A stretch of DNA of 64,000 nucleotides from Culex pipiens pallens. Lineage: Eukaryota; Arthropoda; Insecta; Diptera; Culicidae. The stretch is from assembly GCF_016801865.2 (NCBI RefSeq), contig NC_068937.1, positions 70,515,373-70,579,372 of the forward strand. Reading direction: 5' to 3'. Shown piece after piece: positions 10,715 to 20,690 of this stretch (position 1 is the first letter of the stretch; each line of letters begins with the position of its first letter). Position numbers and translations under genes: made by a program. The notes beneath the pieces are model-generated. The model searched no databases, had not been told where the DNA came from, and saw nothing but the letters and a program-made list of their open reading frames with translations.

Positions 10715-11948
10715 TGTAACCGTCGGGACTTCACTAGTGAAGGTCTCCGCGGCTATCGCGTAGTAAATTCGTAAAAATACCATGCTTGGGTAGTGTTTGT
10801 GTGTCTGGTGGTTTTCTCCCAGCGAAGACCCGGCTCATCGTCCACCAACAACATCCCAGTGTGCAGCCAGCGCTACCAACGAACTTCCATAACCCGCCAC
10901 CAGAGGAGCTGTTAGCTGTGGGCGGGGAGGCGAAAGGAGTCGTGACAGGAAGGATGGGGATCAGGGGTGAAGGCTCGGATGAAGATGAGGAGGCAAGGGG
11001 AAGAACTAGGACCGCCATCATGCTGGGAGTCCGCGGAATCGTTCTATTCCCCGGACGACGCCAAAGCGAACAGATCTGTCGACTACCATCTGTTCCGCCA
11101 AGTTACTTTTAATAGTGCCCAGTAGTGCCCATCAGTGCCCAGAAGTGCCCAGCATCACCAGCTGGACCAGTAGGAGAGCAACGCCGAGTTGCTAGAGTGC
11201 AGGAGTTGATTTGGAGGACACCAGGTACGCCAGTAGTCTCCACAGTACGCCCAAAGATCCCTACCCACCCCAAAACCCAACCGTCACGACCCTAACCTCA
11301 AACCATCTACTGCCAGGACCCCTTGTGTTTGGTGATAACCGTCTCAGTACCAACGACGGCTCACCAGTGTCGCTGACACCTACCGGGGACTCAAACCACC
11401 TCGAGTCTCCCCGAACGCAACCGTTACCGGGATAACCTGCTTGACCTGTGCCTATCCGGGGATTCCGGGCACCCTCGACGGTGTACCGAAGGCCACAGCC
11501 GTAACCATCTGTGGTGAGGCCAGGACGAGCAGCGGACGGGTCCATCGACGACGCGCCGTAGGAGAGTCACCTTGGACGGCAAGCGGTCGTGCACGCGTAC
11601 GCCAGCTTGAAGAAGCGGAAGTGAAGAAGGAGAAGAAGGAGGGAGCGGAAGTGTGTAGCAGAAACAGGAAGGTGGACATCGCCGGCGAGCTGCGATCGAC
11701 GACGGGGCCCCGAAGAAGAAGTGAAGGAAAAGGTCAGATTAGTCTGTAAGAAAGTGGGAGGAATAAAGAGAAGTGTAGAGAGAGAGAATAAAGTGTGTAG
11801 AGTTTTGGACCGCACACCTGGAGTTTTACATTGGACATCACAAGCATTCCCCAGCTGCGCGACTTGACTAAAGGCGTGCCGACCCTGAGGGCCTTGAACT
11901 CTGGGAGTCTCTGTGACGCTCAGTAGTCGGACAACCCCATAAGTTACA
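10715..11948 (+). repeat. 3' LTR of Ty3/gypsy element
   Basis: 1,234 bp, identical to the 5' LTR apart from C at 10,830. The four 10-bp repeats recur at 11,114-11,153. It is followed directly by the TTCC target duplication and the rest of the LOA-like ORF2. Confidence 0.92.
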
Positions 11949-11952
11949 TTCC

Positions 11953-12715
11953 AGTCGATATTTCGCGTCAGATCGTAAGGCATCTCCACCGTTGTCGATT
12001 GCTGTGGGCCATGGCTAACCAGAATAGCGATCGGCAAATGATCACTACCACGAGGATCTTGAAGCACGGTCCAGTCACAGAGAACTGCCAAACTGTTGGA
12101 ACAGAGCGACAAGTCGATGGCACTCGCCTTCGTACCGGACGTAGTTGGCGTTGGAGGTGTTGCAATCCGCGTAATTTGCTTGTCCCTGTTTAGGAGGGTC
12201 ATCTGGAAGTCGTCGCACAGTTCATGAATCAGATATGCTTGAGGGTCTGTCTTGTGACTTCCCCACTCGGTGCTGTGAAGATTAAAGTCACCAAGAACTA
12301 GTCGCGGTGCCTGCAACAGCTCAAGCATACCCCACAACTTTTGTCGAGTTAACGACACCTGTGGGGGAACATAGACGGACACAATGCAAATGTCCAGTCC
12401 TCTGATCCTGGCCTGTACTGCGACTGCTTCGATTCCTCCTAGCTTCGGGAGCGTGACCTTTCTAAAAGTGTGGCATTTCCTGACCCCAATCAGTACGCCT
12501 CCACCTCTATTTGGTCCTGCCCTGCTCTCTGTGATGATGTTGTACCCCCGGAAAGCTGGCGTCTCATCTCCGATAAGAAACGTTTCGCTCAGCGCAAACA
12601 CATCACAGTCCCGTTCGAATGCGAATTGTTGAAAATCGTTTAACTTGGGGGTTAAACTTCTACAATTCCATTGTAGGAAGGAGATGCCATTTTTCGTTTT
12701 TGGTGTATTACCCAT
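11953..12715 (-). CDS. LOA-like ORF2, N-terminal endonuclease (cut off by LTR insertion)
   Basis: I place the start at the ATG at 12,715-12,713, which overlaps the ORF1 stop in the 8-base string ATGGGTAA; an upstream ATG at 12,787 also exists. The frame shows the exonuclease-endonuclease-phosphatase fold of APE-type target-nicking enzymes: ISFLQWNCRS near the N-terminus, then a conserved Glu in ALSETFLIGD, GDFNLHSTEWGS, and the catalytic DPRGSDHLPIAI. Downstream the frame reads into the LTR and ends there. Before the insertion it continued into the RT frame at 2,117, so the endonuclease and RT are physically separated in this copy. Confidence 0.85.
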
Positions 12716-14429
12716 CAAAGGAAATGAACGACAAGAGGGGCATCGTGGTAGCAAGCTGTTTCCCGATGTGTCTAGCGAGAGGCTCAAACCGCTTTATGAT
12801 TAAACGCGTCGGTTCACTCACGAAAGAGCACAGCCATTCCACGATTGTGGAAAAAGGAAGGACTCCTTTGAAGGCATCGGTGATCGGATTCAGTTGAGGA
12901 ACCGGTTTTAGAGGGATCTTTGGCAGCTTGGGAACGGGCTTCAGCGGCTTGAGAGGAATCGGTGCCGGCTTCGGTGTCGGCTTCGGAGCGGGCTTACCCG
13001 ACGGACCGAAAGGAAAATCCTCCTCGAAGTTCAACGAGTCACTTTCCTTACCCTTGCCGCCAGCGGCTTTTGTGGACTTGGAAACCTTGTTGCGCTTCGG
13101 ATTTGGTCCGGAAGAGTCACTTTCCTCGTCTCTCCGGAAGAGGACTTCCTCCTCGTTTTCCTCGTCCCCCGAATCATCTGCCAAGGGGGCGAAACGATTG
13201 GATTGGTTCGCCTGACTAAGGATTTCCGCGAAGGACTTCTTGGAGCGTTCCTTCAAGGATCGCTTCATCTTGTCCTCGCGCTCCTTGTACTTTGGGCACT
13301 GCCGAGTTTTGTGCGGTTCCCCGCCACAAAGCAGGCATTTTTCAGCCTGCTTTTGGCATTCCACGTCCTTGTGGGGGCCTGCGCACTTTGAGCACTTGCT
13401 CTTGTTGCTGCAGTAGGTCTTGGTGTGTCCCAACTGCTGGCAGTTTTCGCAGCTCATCACTCGCGGAACGTACAATCGAACTGGAAGCCGAAGCTTGTAC
13501 AGCTCAATGTAGTCCGGCAGAGCTGACCCTGCAAAAGTCACCCGAAACGAGGCAGAAGGAATGAACTTCTTCTGGCCACCCTCGGTGGTGACGTTGCCCA
13601 GTTGCCGGCACTCGAGTACCTCCACAGCTGGAAGTTTAGGGTTCTTGAAGCGTCCCACCGCCCTTGAGAGGTCGACAAGCGACAGACTGTCATCGGTCAC
13701 CACGCCGTCGATTTCGACTTTGTGGGCCGGAATCCAAACACGGTACTCGACACAGAACCGAATGTCTTTCACGATCTGGTTAGCTTCCTCCGCGGAGTTC
13801 ACGATCACGCTGAGCTTGCTCTTGTTCAGCTTAGTACATTGTACCAGCCCAGGATAATGGTTATGCAGATCTTTTGTGATCCGAACGAAGTTAAGGGGTT
13901 TTTGTTTGGGCCGGAAGAAGACCACCCACTCCGTCTGCGAGCCCCCCACGTACTGGCGAGCGCGAGCTTGAACTGGTCTTTCCTTGTCACCTGGTGGATT
14001 TGGAATTGGAGGGATCGGAGGGGTTGGTGCCGGTGGAATAGGATTCGGATTTGGCGGAATCGGAGGGGTTGGTGCCGGTGGAATTGGATTCGTATTTGGC
14101 GGGATCGGAGGGGTTGGGTTCGTTGGAATAGGAGTTGGATTTGTTGGGACCAGAGGACTTGGATTCAGTGGAAGAGCTGGATCCGGTTTTTGTGTTGGAG
14201 GGGAAGTGGGATCAGGTTTTGGGTATGGTTTCGGAGACAGTCGAGACTTGCGTTTCTTCGCTTTGCGCCCGCCAGTGCCCTTCACAACGACCTTGGTGTC
14301 CTTTCCGTAGAGTTCCAACGCGGTTTGGTTAGAAGGCACTCCTGGGAGAGGATCAACTTCACCCTCGTTGTCCGTGTCCCAGTCTTCGGACTCGGACATT
14401 TTTTCCACCTGGTCCTCATCCGGATCCAT
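12708..14429 (-). CDS. LOA-like ORF1 protein (gag-like, three zinc knuckles)
   Basis: 573 residues from an ATG at 14,429. The N-terminus is acidic, followed by a Pro-rich low-complexity tract of repeated PIPPAPTPPIPP type (about residues 75-150), then a folded central part. Three zinc knuckles follow: CENCQQLGHTKTYC, CSKCAGPHKDVEC and CLLCGGEPHKTRQC (about residues 330-385). The C-terminus is basic, then Lys/Pro-rich. Such proteins bind element RNA and form the ribonucleoprotein used in transposition. The frame is intact, and its stop overlaps the ORF2 ATG by 8 bases. Confidence 0.85.
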   Translation of the reverse strand: MDPDEDQVEKMSESEDWDTDNEGEVDPLPGVPSNQTALELYGKDTKVVVKGTGGRKAKKRKSRLSPKPYPKPDPTSPPTQKPDPALPLNPSPLVPTNPTPIPTNPTPPIPPNTNPIPPAPTPPIPPNPNPIPPAPTPPIPPIPNPPGDKERPVQARARQYVGGSQTEWVVFFRPKQKPLNFVRITKDLHNHYPGLVQCTKLNKSKLSVIVNSAEEANQIVKDIRFCVEYRVWIPAHKVEIDGVVTDDSLSLVDLSRAVGRFKNPKLPAVEVLECRQLGNVTTEGGQKKFIPSASFRVTFAGSALPDYIELYKLRLPVRLYVPRVMSCENCQQLGHTKTYCSNKSKCSKCAGPHKDVECQKQAEKCLLCGGEPHKTRQCPKYKEREDKMKRSLKERSKKSFAEILSQANQSNRFAPLADDSGDEENEEEVLFRRDEESDSSGPNPKRNKVSKSTKAAGGKGKESDSLNFEEDFPFGPSGKPAPKPTPKPAPIPLKPLKPVPKLPKIPLKPVPQLNPITDAFKGVLPFSTIVEWLCSFVSEPTRLIIKRFEPLARHIGKQLATTMPLLSFISFDG

Positions 14430-15033
14430 GGTTGGAATGAAAAACGAAAGAAAAACTAATACAAAAGCTAATCAAGATTTACGCGAAAAAGAAAAAAAAA
14501 CCCAAGGAAGAGAAAAAAAAATATGACTAACAAAAAAAAACTATGAGAAAAAAAAAACTAAAAGCAAACAAAAAACTCGCCTTTCACACTCACCGCCGAA
14601 CTGGCCGCACTGGCTGCCGCCCGCAGCGGGATGCGCGGGAAGCTCGTTTTCGCGCGCTTGTTGTTGTTGTTGTGCTGCCTGCTGCCAGCCACACACAAAC
14701 ACCGGGGTTGTCTCCGACCTGGCCTGGCCGAAAACTGGTCCGCCGACCGCACTCGACTCTCGGGGGCCGCCTCCTGCGACCACCGCTCGTCTGCGTCTGC
14801 CGCCGCCTCCTCCTGCTGCCGCCTCACGGTAGCGGGAACTCGGGAAGCTGCCTTGGGGAACCGCCGCTTCTGCGCCGTCGCCGTGTCCGCTGCGTCCAAA
14901 ACGTGGTGCCTCGCACCACCTGCAACCGCCGGAACGGAAAATCGCCGTCGAAAACGCCGAAATATCGCGCTAAAAAACTCGCGTAAGAGACAACTCGTCA
15001 ACACGACCGACTCGTACCGAGTTTGACAGGAGA
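14430..15033 (-). other. 5' untranslated region of the LOA-like element
   Basis: About 600 bases between the ORF1 ATG and the junction with Jockey gag. The half near ORF1 is A-rich on the plus strand (several runs of 7-9 A), and the outer half is GC-rich. Internal promoters of non-LTR elements usually lie in this region, but no motif was identified. The open frames seen here are GC-driven and match nothing. Confidence 0.55.
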
Positions 15034-15669
15034 ATCCAGAAATTTGATTTGTGATTTCCACCACAATTTGCACATTTAAATTGGGTGATTTCTTTCACGG
15101 GACAATTGTCCTTGTCGTGAGAAGAATCCCCGCAAACCATGCATTTTGGAACCATGGCGCAATGATCAGTACCGTGACCGAATGCCTGGCAACGCCGGCA
15201 CTGGGTCAGATTCTGCCCATTACCGCCATGTTTCTTAAGATGCTCCCACTTTACCCGTACATGGAACAAAAACTGAACTTTGTCCAAAAGTTTCAAATTG
15301 TTGATTTCATTTCTGTTGAAATGAATCAGATAAAATTGTGAAGTCAAACCAAAGCGAGAAATATTCCCGTTTGATTTTTTCTTCATTGGTATTACTTGGG
15401 ATGGGGCAAAGCCAAGCAACACCTTAAGTTCGTTTTTGATCTCGTCCACCGACAAGTCGTTGGAGAGACCTTTCAGGACCGCCTTGAATGGACGAGCATT
15501 CTTGGTCTCATACGTGTAGAAATTGTGTTTGTGGTTTTTCAAATAACCAACAAAAGTTTGGTGATCTTGTAAAGATTCCATCAACAAGCGACATTCTCCT
15601 CTTCGACCAAGCTGGAACGAAACCTTCAAATTGCAAGTTTCCTTGCAATTCTTCAGTTGCGTTCGAAAG
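15034..15669 (-). pseudogene. Jockey copy 1 ORF1, C-terminal segment with zinc knuckles
   Basis: The frame resumes after X0 with CKETCNLKVSFQLGRRGECR and continues through a pre-knuckle domain (NARPFKAVLKGLSNDLSVDE) that is typical of Jockey gag proteins. It then runs to the knuckles CRRCQAFGHGTDHC, CMVCGDSSHDKDNC and CANCGGNHKSNFW. At this point the LOA-like 5' end replaces the rest. Copy 3 shows how the protein would have continued. The product would bind element RNA, but the copy is dead because of two insertions. Confidence 0.8.
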
Positions 15670-17235
15670 GGCTTTTGTAATTACAAAAAACTTAATAATT
15701 ACAGAGGATCTTGTGTGTAAATGTTAGTGGGAGGGGAGCCGATTACCCGCGGCCTACTCGGGGTTAGTAGGGAAGGGATTGATGTTAAAGACAAGGCGTG
15801 GGAAGGGAAGGTTGGCAGCAACTTTGGTGAGCCCGTTTTGATTTGAGTTGTATTGTTGATTTGATTTTGGTTGGCCGCGGTGGGTTTTCTTGAAGTAATT
15901 CGTTGGCTGTCAAAAATTGATCGCGGTAGATCGCGGTGGATATTTTTCTACCACAGTTTTTTTGTGTGATCAATCTGGTAGATGCTTTGGTGGATTTTTG
16001 ACGGTTCCAATTATTTCAGGAAGGTTCACGGTTGGCCGGAATCGGATTAACAATACAACTTTGGTGTTTTTCTGTCTGATTAGATAACGTTATGAGGGGT
16101 CATTTGTGAGTTTCCACAATTGGTGAACTCTATCATTTGGCTCATGTATGGATGGAAGCATGAATGGATTTAATTTTATTATAATTTTTTTCATTGACCA
16201 ATTTATTTTAATGTATCAATTTATTTCAACTTATTAATTTCAATCTATCTATTTACTTTAATTTATCCTTGTATGTATCTTATATTTTACATATTTTTTC
16301 CCCACTTTCCCTCTTCTTTTTCTTCTTTCCTTCTTTCATGTCGCGTAAAAAATAATATACCGGTCGTTAAACGAGAATGTCTAACTCGAGTTCATGCGTC
16401 GTTTTTACGGATTCGTTCTCCTCTTACTCTGATCTTATTTTTCCGATAATTATAAATATAACGTAAAAGATATAACTACCTATAACGACTTCGGCTTAAA
16501 AATGCACCATTCGTAAAAATTTACCATTCGTGATAGTGTCACTTTATTAATAACTGCTCGAAACGAAAACTTTCAGTTACTATTTTTCGCAATTCTGTCG
16601 GTCTCGTAGATTACTATTTTCGGATCATTTCGTCATAAAATCCTGCAACACGATGAAATCATTGCAAACCTCACTATAAAGTTTTGATTTAATTCATTTG
16701 GAAACCACAGAAAATACAATTTAATCTATTGCTTAAATAGTAAAAGGAGGAGCCCTTCTTACAGCGTCGTTGCTCGGAAGGCACGCCGACGAGGGAATGA
16801 ATGATAATTTTACCCCGCGTTCGAATTAAAACTATTTCTAAATCAATGATTGTGTATCTTTCCGCAGCCGGCTGCCTAAGATTTTTAAAATTTCAACAGA
16901 TAAACAAATTGCTTATGGTCGCATCACCTACCACAGTGAATCCTGACCTCATACCCACCTTACTAACCCCTCAAAACTCATGTGATACTTTGTCGGAGAC
17001 GCAGTCGATTTGGCGGTCCCATCACTCAAGTATCGGACTAACATTCCCATCCACTTCCCCGTGTCTTACCACTGGTCGTGGCCGGCGTCGGTATTGATCA
17101 GCATGATAGGGACCTTTGAAAATTGCGAAGGGGTGATGATTGGTTCCTACTTTTCATCTGTGGTCCACGGAGCAATTTTTGGGGGTCCTGGTCAATAACG
17201 AAGTAGCAGCTACGGGTAGACACCAATGCTATGCT
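15670..17235 (+). mobile_element. X0: unclassified RT-less element with 23-bp target duplication
   Basis: The 23 bases at 15,647-15,669 are repeated exactly at 17,236-17,258, and removing one copy plus the insert rejoins the Jockey ORF1 frame. The element is 1,566 bp, has no long ORF, and ends in an ATGCTATGCT-type tail. From about 16,868 its 3' block parallels X1 (27,682 on) and X2 (45,872 leftwards): GCCGGCTG, a CGCATCA box followed by GAATCCTG, then ACTAACATTCCC. Directly before this block is CTTTCCGCAG, a splice-acceptor-like string. Long target duplications and a simple 3' tail suggest target-primed retrotransposition by another element's enzyme. Confidence 0.68.
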
Positions 17236-17548
17236 AATTCTTCAGTTGCGTTCGAAAGCTGGCCAAATCAGAGACGGAAGTCACTACAATTGGCGGAGCC
17301 TTTACTCGTTTCTCGACGGCAGAAGGCTCAGTACGAGGAGAAGGATCCTTGTCAACAGTTTCGGATAAAACACCGAAACTGTTTGTCAATGGAATTGGAG
17401 GATTGACCTCACTTTCAGAATCAGAATCAGACCTCAGAAGAGGCTGTTTTCTTTTTCTGTTTCCATTAGCCGGTTTAGCGTTCAAACGCTTCACCGACGT
17501 AACGACCAAATCTTCAGAAGATTTGCGTTTACCTTTGTTTTGACGCAT
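17236..17548 (-). pseudogene. Jockey copy 1 ORF1, N-terminal segment
   Basis: It starts at the ATG at 17,548 and reads MRQNKGKRKSSEDLVV, a basic N-terminus also seen in copies 2 and 3. It continues to LASFRTQLKN, where the X0 element interrupts it inside a 23-bp duplicated target. The same protein resumes at 15,669 on the far side of X0. This is the RNA-binding ORF1 of a Jockey-clade element. It is open up to the insertion, so the X0 insertion is the disabling event here. Confidence 0.78.
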
Positions 17549-17766
17549 TTTGCAAGCAAAGTTCTCTTTTAAAAAGATGGCTTCGTTTGTAAAATACAAC
17601 AAAATTTTAGGTGGAGTTAGTCTTGGAAAGACTGTTTAGAATTTTGGAAAGTAACTCAGGTAGTCTTTAAAAAGACTGTGAATTTTGTTTGAAATAACTC
17701 TGAGCTTAGGTAGTAAAAAATACCGCAGCTCTAGTGTCCGTTCACCACGAAGGTTCGCAAGACACC

Positions 17767-18540
17767 GGTAAGTTTTTACTTGAAAACTGTCTACAGACGG
17801 CGTTCCATCCGGATCTTGCTTCCCTCTCCGGTTTGGACCAGAAGAATGGATCCGGATCTTGCTTCCCTCTCCGGTTTGGACCAGAAGAATCAACTGGATT
17901 TCTCCGTTTTCTTCTTGTTACCAGAGCGATGATTAAGGTGCAGATCATACAGTCGAATGCACCTGTTCGAGATGTGACGAAAATGTAAACAATTGCATTC
18001 TAACCACATCTAATGTTATTGAATGGGATGCACTCCTTACTTGCAATATCGATTATCCTAAAGAAAAAAATCACTCGAATTATTGTTTGTTTACATCATG
18101 AATCATTTATGCAACATACCTGAGCGGCTGTGATTGTTTTTCACACGAAATCCACCATTTATTATAAAATTTGCGTTTCACCTCGCACAGAACATCTTAC
18201 ATTAAACTGGTTTGTTTTTATCTTCCACTTGAACTGTCAGTTGCAACACAAACTTGTAATTTGAAATTAAATGCTAATTGAGTTTACAATTCGTAAGTTT
18301 TACATCTGAAATATGTTTACATGCTTTTCATATTTTCAAATTTACGATTTTCGAGAACCAAAAACTCAATTTACATAAGATTTATCGATTACATTTAATC
18401 TCATTTTACAAGAAGGTTGTTTTAATCAAATTTAACTTTTTACAATGAATTTCAAAATTACATTGAGCATGTTTACATCTAAAACGTAGTTTCAGTGTAG
18501 GGTAAATTTACATTTTTTTTTATGTGTACACCTGCCTCCC
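17767..18540. other. Non-coding stretch with a 43-bp tandem duplication
   Basis: A ~40-base segment at 17,808-17,847 recurs at 17,851-17,890 (period 43). The rest, to about 18,540, is AT-rich with scattered TTTACAT words. No gene or full element is recognised. Confidence 0.5.
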
Positions 18541-19080
18541 ATTCTGCGAACTCGTTCTGGTAATCGTTAAGCACCTCCTTCTTGTTATTGTCACCGTGGA
18601 ACAGCTGTTGTTGTGAGTCCGTCACCTCTTGCTTCGGCGCTACAGACGAACCTTGAACTCCCGGCCCGACAATCGCTGCTTATTAAGGCAGTTAGGTTAG
18701 GTTGCGCGTACCCTTCAAGAATTCGCCTCCAGCTTGCGCCGATCGTCCACCTCCTCCTCTAATTTCAAGGCTTGTTCCGTTCCGCATCCGCGCCGTTCCC
18801 AGATTATGCTGGGCTCATTGTTGTCATTGATCTTTAGCCGCATCGGATCGCCTTGGCCTTGGCGAGCGTTCCCGAGCTCTTGAGGAAATTTCCCAGTTTC
18901 TTGGCGAACGTTTCGGCGATTCGCTGGGGGACGGTAACATTCCGCGCATGCTGGCGTAGCCCGTAGGCGTTGGGATTCAGCTTCGAAATTGTTAACTTCG
19001 CTGTTTAATTCACCGAGGTTTTCGAGAATTTCCGCGATCGCTCGTTATCGTAAAGGGCGGATGATGAAGCTTATTCCAAG
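18541..19080 (-). pseudogene. Possible decayed host coding sequence, unidentified
   Basis: This stretch is more GC-rich than its surroundings. On the minus strand it contains protein-like segments in shifting frames: AIAEILENLGELNSEVNNFE, then RLKINDNNEPSIIWERR and EQALKLEEEVDDRRKLEANS, then KKEVLNDYQNEFAEWEAG. The segments are separated by stops and frame changes, as expected of an old processed pseudogene or exon remnants. I do not recognise the family. Confidence 0.3.
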
Positions 19081-20485
19081 CCTGCTCCATCTCTTCAGTA
19101 AAGTCGCACCAAAATATCAATGTCCATCAGGATGTGGTGCGCATTTTATCACACAAATCTGCCAACAAAATCAACCATTAAAATCTTAACTCGACCCCTC
19201 AAAAAATCATACCCTTCTCCTCTTTGAGTTGCAGTCAGAAATCTTCCGTCTTCCCGTCCGATTCGTCCACCCGTCCACCTCCACTCGGCCACCACAAACT
19301 TTGTCAGCCTAGTTGTCACCATATTTTTCGGCCCCCGCATCTGCTCCGTCGGATTCGCCGGTCCCGCCATCGGTGTAAACGGTGTACTACGGATTGTAGA
19401 TTATCACGTTCACCGTCGGCGCCACAACACGGGGCGATTTCACCTGCTCCGAGCGCCACAAACCAGCAGCGATTTCACCACCGAGTGGGCAAAAATAAAA
19501 CACACTGATTGCTTTATTTATTTTTCCCGAAACTGCAGGAAAAAAACCAAAACAAATACCGAGTTGCCAAACCCGATTAAAAACTACTCGACTTAAGCCA
19601 GCAAGGTTGCAAGATCGATTCGTTTGGTTCAAAAGTCGAGCAGACGCTGACCGCTTTAATTCGCTTTAACGCGCGTTAACTTGCGATAACTTGCTTTAAG
19701 GTGACGTTATGTGAAAACTCGGCACGATGAGTAGCGTTGATGCTTTTCGAGCTAGTTTTTGTGCGTTTTAGTGTGTTATCGCGGAGTGACGTCCCCCTCG
19801 GGGAATATTTGGATGGAAGTAGCGCACCGTGCAAACCAAACCGTATGAAACTTGGGTTTTCCATACATTTTTTCGATTTTTCCCATACAAACTTCACCTC
19901 CGAGTATCAATGAGTAAATGATGACTGATTTTGCCCAGAAAAAAAATGACCCACTGCTCCACAAGCGGAAAAGGGCATCTGTGTAAATTTTGAGCGAAAT
20001 TGGTTGATGAAAAAAAAGTTTTTCATACAAAAATGACTTTTTTAAATCGCTAATAACTTTTCAGGATCGAGTTTAACAGCTTTGATATGTTCTACAAAGT
20101 TGTAGAGCATTAAATTTTCAATGAGAATCTCACTTTTGGGAATATTTGGATAGAAGTAGCGCACCGTGCAAACCAAACCGTATGAAACTTGGGTTTTCCA
20201 TACATTTTTTCGATTTTTCCCATACAAACTTCACCTCCTAGTATCTGATGAGTAAATGATGACTGATTTTGCTCATATTTGGCCCAGAGTCCTAAAATTG
20301 GTCAAGGAACAATATTCAGCTGGTGGAGCGAGGTTTTGAAAAAAAAGTCCCATATTCTGGGCACCCTAATGGGCATACACGGAAGTTGAGTTATGATTAC
20401 AGGACACTCTCATAACATGAACTAAGAATTATTGAAAGATATCTGCTCGTAAATCTTCCATACTACAAAAACTGTGTATGTCCCA
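19081..20485. repeat. Non-coding region with a ~140-bp direct duplication
   Basis: About 140 bases at 19,798-19,934 recur in the same direction at 20,134-20,273, with a few substitutions; shared words include GGGAATATTTGGAT and GTAGCGCACCGTGCAAACC. The spacing is about 336 bases. The rest shows no ORF or TIR that I can support. Confidence 0.6.
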
Positions 20486-20563
20486 ACCGGCTCCGTGGCT
20501 TAATGGTTGCGGCTTCTGCCTCGAAAGCAGAAGGTTCAGGGATCAAATCCCGGTCGGTTCCCT
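20486..20563 (+). repeat. tRNA-like module (SINE head or tRNA pseudogene), plus strand
   Basis: Acceptor-like ends AACCGGC and GTCGGTT can pair over 7 positions with one G-U. An A-box-like TGGCTTAATGG is followed by an anticodon-type hairpin TCTGC-CTCGAAA-GCAGA, then a degenerate B box GGATCAAATCC. The loop would place CGA as the anticodon, but there is no long variable arm as in real tRNA-Ser, so I read it as tRNA-derived repeat rather than a functional gene. Confidence 0.55.
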
Positions 20564-20614
20564 TGAAATTTGGAAACAGGAATTGAACTTTGAACATGAA
20601 AAAAACCTTTAAGA

Positions 20615-20690
20615 ATCAGATGGGATTCAAACTCACACCTTTGGATTGTTAGTATTAGACGCTAACCAGTCGGCCATCATGGAGTTATTG
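20615..20690 (-). repeat. Second tRNA-like module, opposite strand
   Basis: Read on the minus strand there is an A-box-like TGGCCGACTGGTTAGCG and, about 30 bases on, a B box GTTTGAATCCC. It faces the plus-strand module at 20,486 across ~50 bases. Possibly part of a composite SINE. From 20,691 to 21,002 nothing else is recognised. Confidence 0.5.

Larger units (their letters stand above)
2122..11948 (+). mobile_element. Ty3/gypsy LTR retrotransposon, young, full length
   Basis: 9,827 bp with two 1,234-bp LTRs (TGTAACC...GTTACA), a primer-binding site, gag, protease, RT-RNase H-integrase, a polypurine tract and a 4-bp target duplication TTCC. The only LTR difference I noticed is T at 2,237 against C at 10,830, so insertion looks very recent. 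The YLDD-type RT followed by RNase H and then integrase gives the Ty3/gypsy order. There is no env ORF. It lies in the LOA-like ORF2 on the opposite strand. gag, protease and RT-integrase occupy three different frames, which is either regulated expression or a recent indel between protease and RT. Confidence 0.9.
1..15033 (-). mobile_element. LOA-like non-LTR retrotransposon, 3' end outside window, split by an LTR element
   Basis: The element reads right to left: 5' end near 15,033, ORF1, ORF2 with endonuclease, then RT and the start of RNase H at the window's left edge. A Ty3/gypsy element (2,122-11,948) interrupts ORF2; the flanks carry the same 4 bases (TTCC, 2,118-2,121 and 11,949-11,952), so the two halves belong together. 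The 5' end interrupts the gag of a Juan-like Jockey copy, where the Jockey reading stops at about 15,035. Three CCHC knuckles in ORF1, an APE-type endonuclease, the RT phrase AQGSRLSPSMYNFYVSDID and a trailing RNase H point to the LOA/Lian-like clade. The clade is judged from memory of family motifs. R1 or I clades are alternatives. Confidence 0.75.
15034..17766 (-). mobile_element. Juan-like Jockey retrotransposon copy 1, 5' part only
   Basis: The minus strand carries the 5' UTR (17,549-about 17,766) and a broken ORF1. The 5' UTR matches 37,038 onward, including the string GTGTCTTGCGAACCTT near its start. ORF1 is cut by the X0 element (15,670-17,235) and ends at the LOA insertion near 15,034. 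Any ORF2 of this copy would lie beyond the window's left edge. Related copies are at 37,038 and 39,597. Confidence 0.8.

Noticed and set aside
13722..14459. Trp/Arg-rich and Gly-rich plus-strand frames
   Set aside because: Shadows of the Pro-rich tract of LOA-like ORF1.
20486..20563. Functional tRNA-Ser(CGA)
   Set aside because: B box degenerate and the long variable arm is missing; it is next to repeat sequence.
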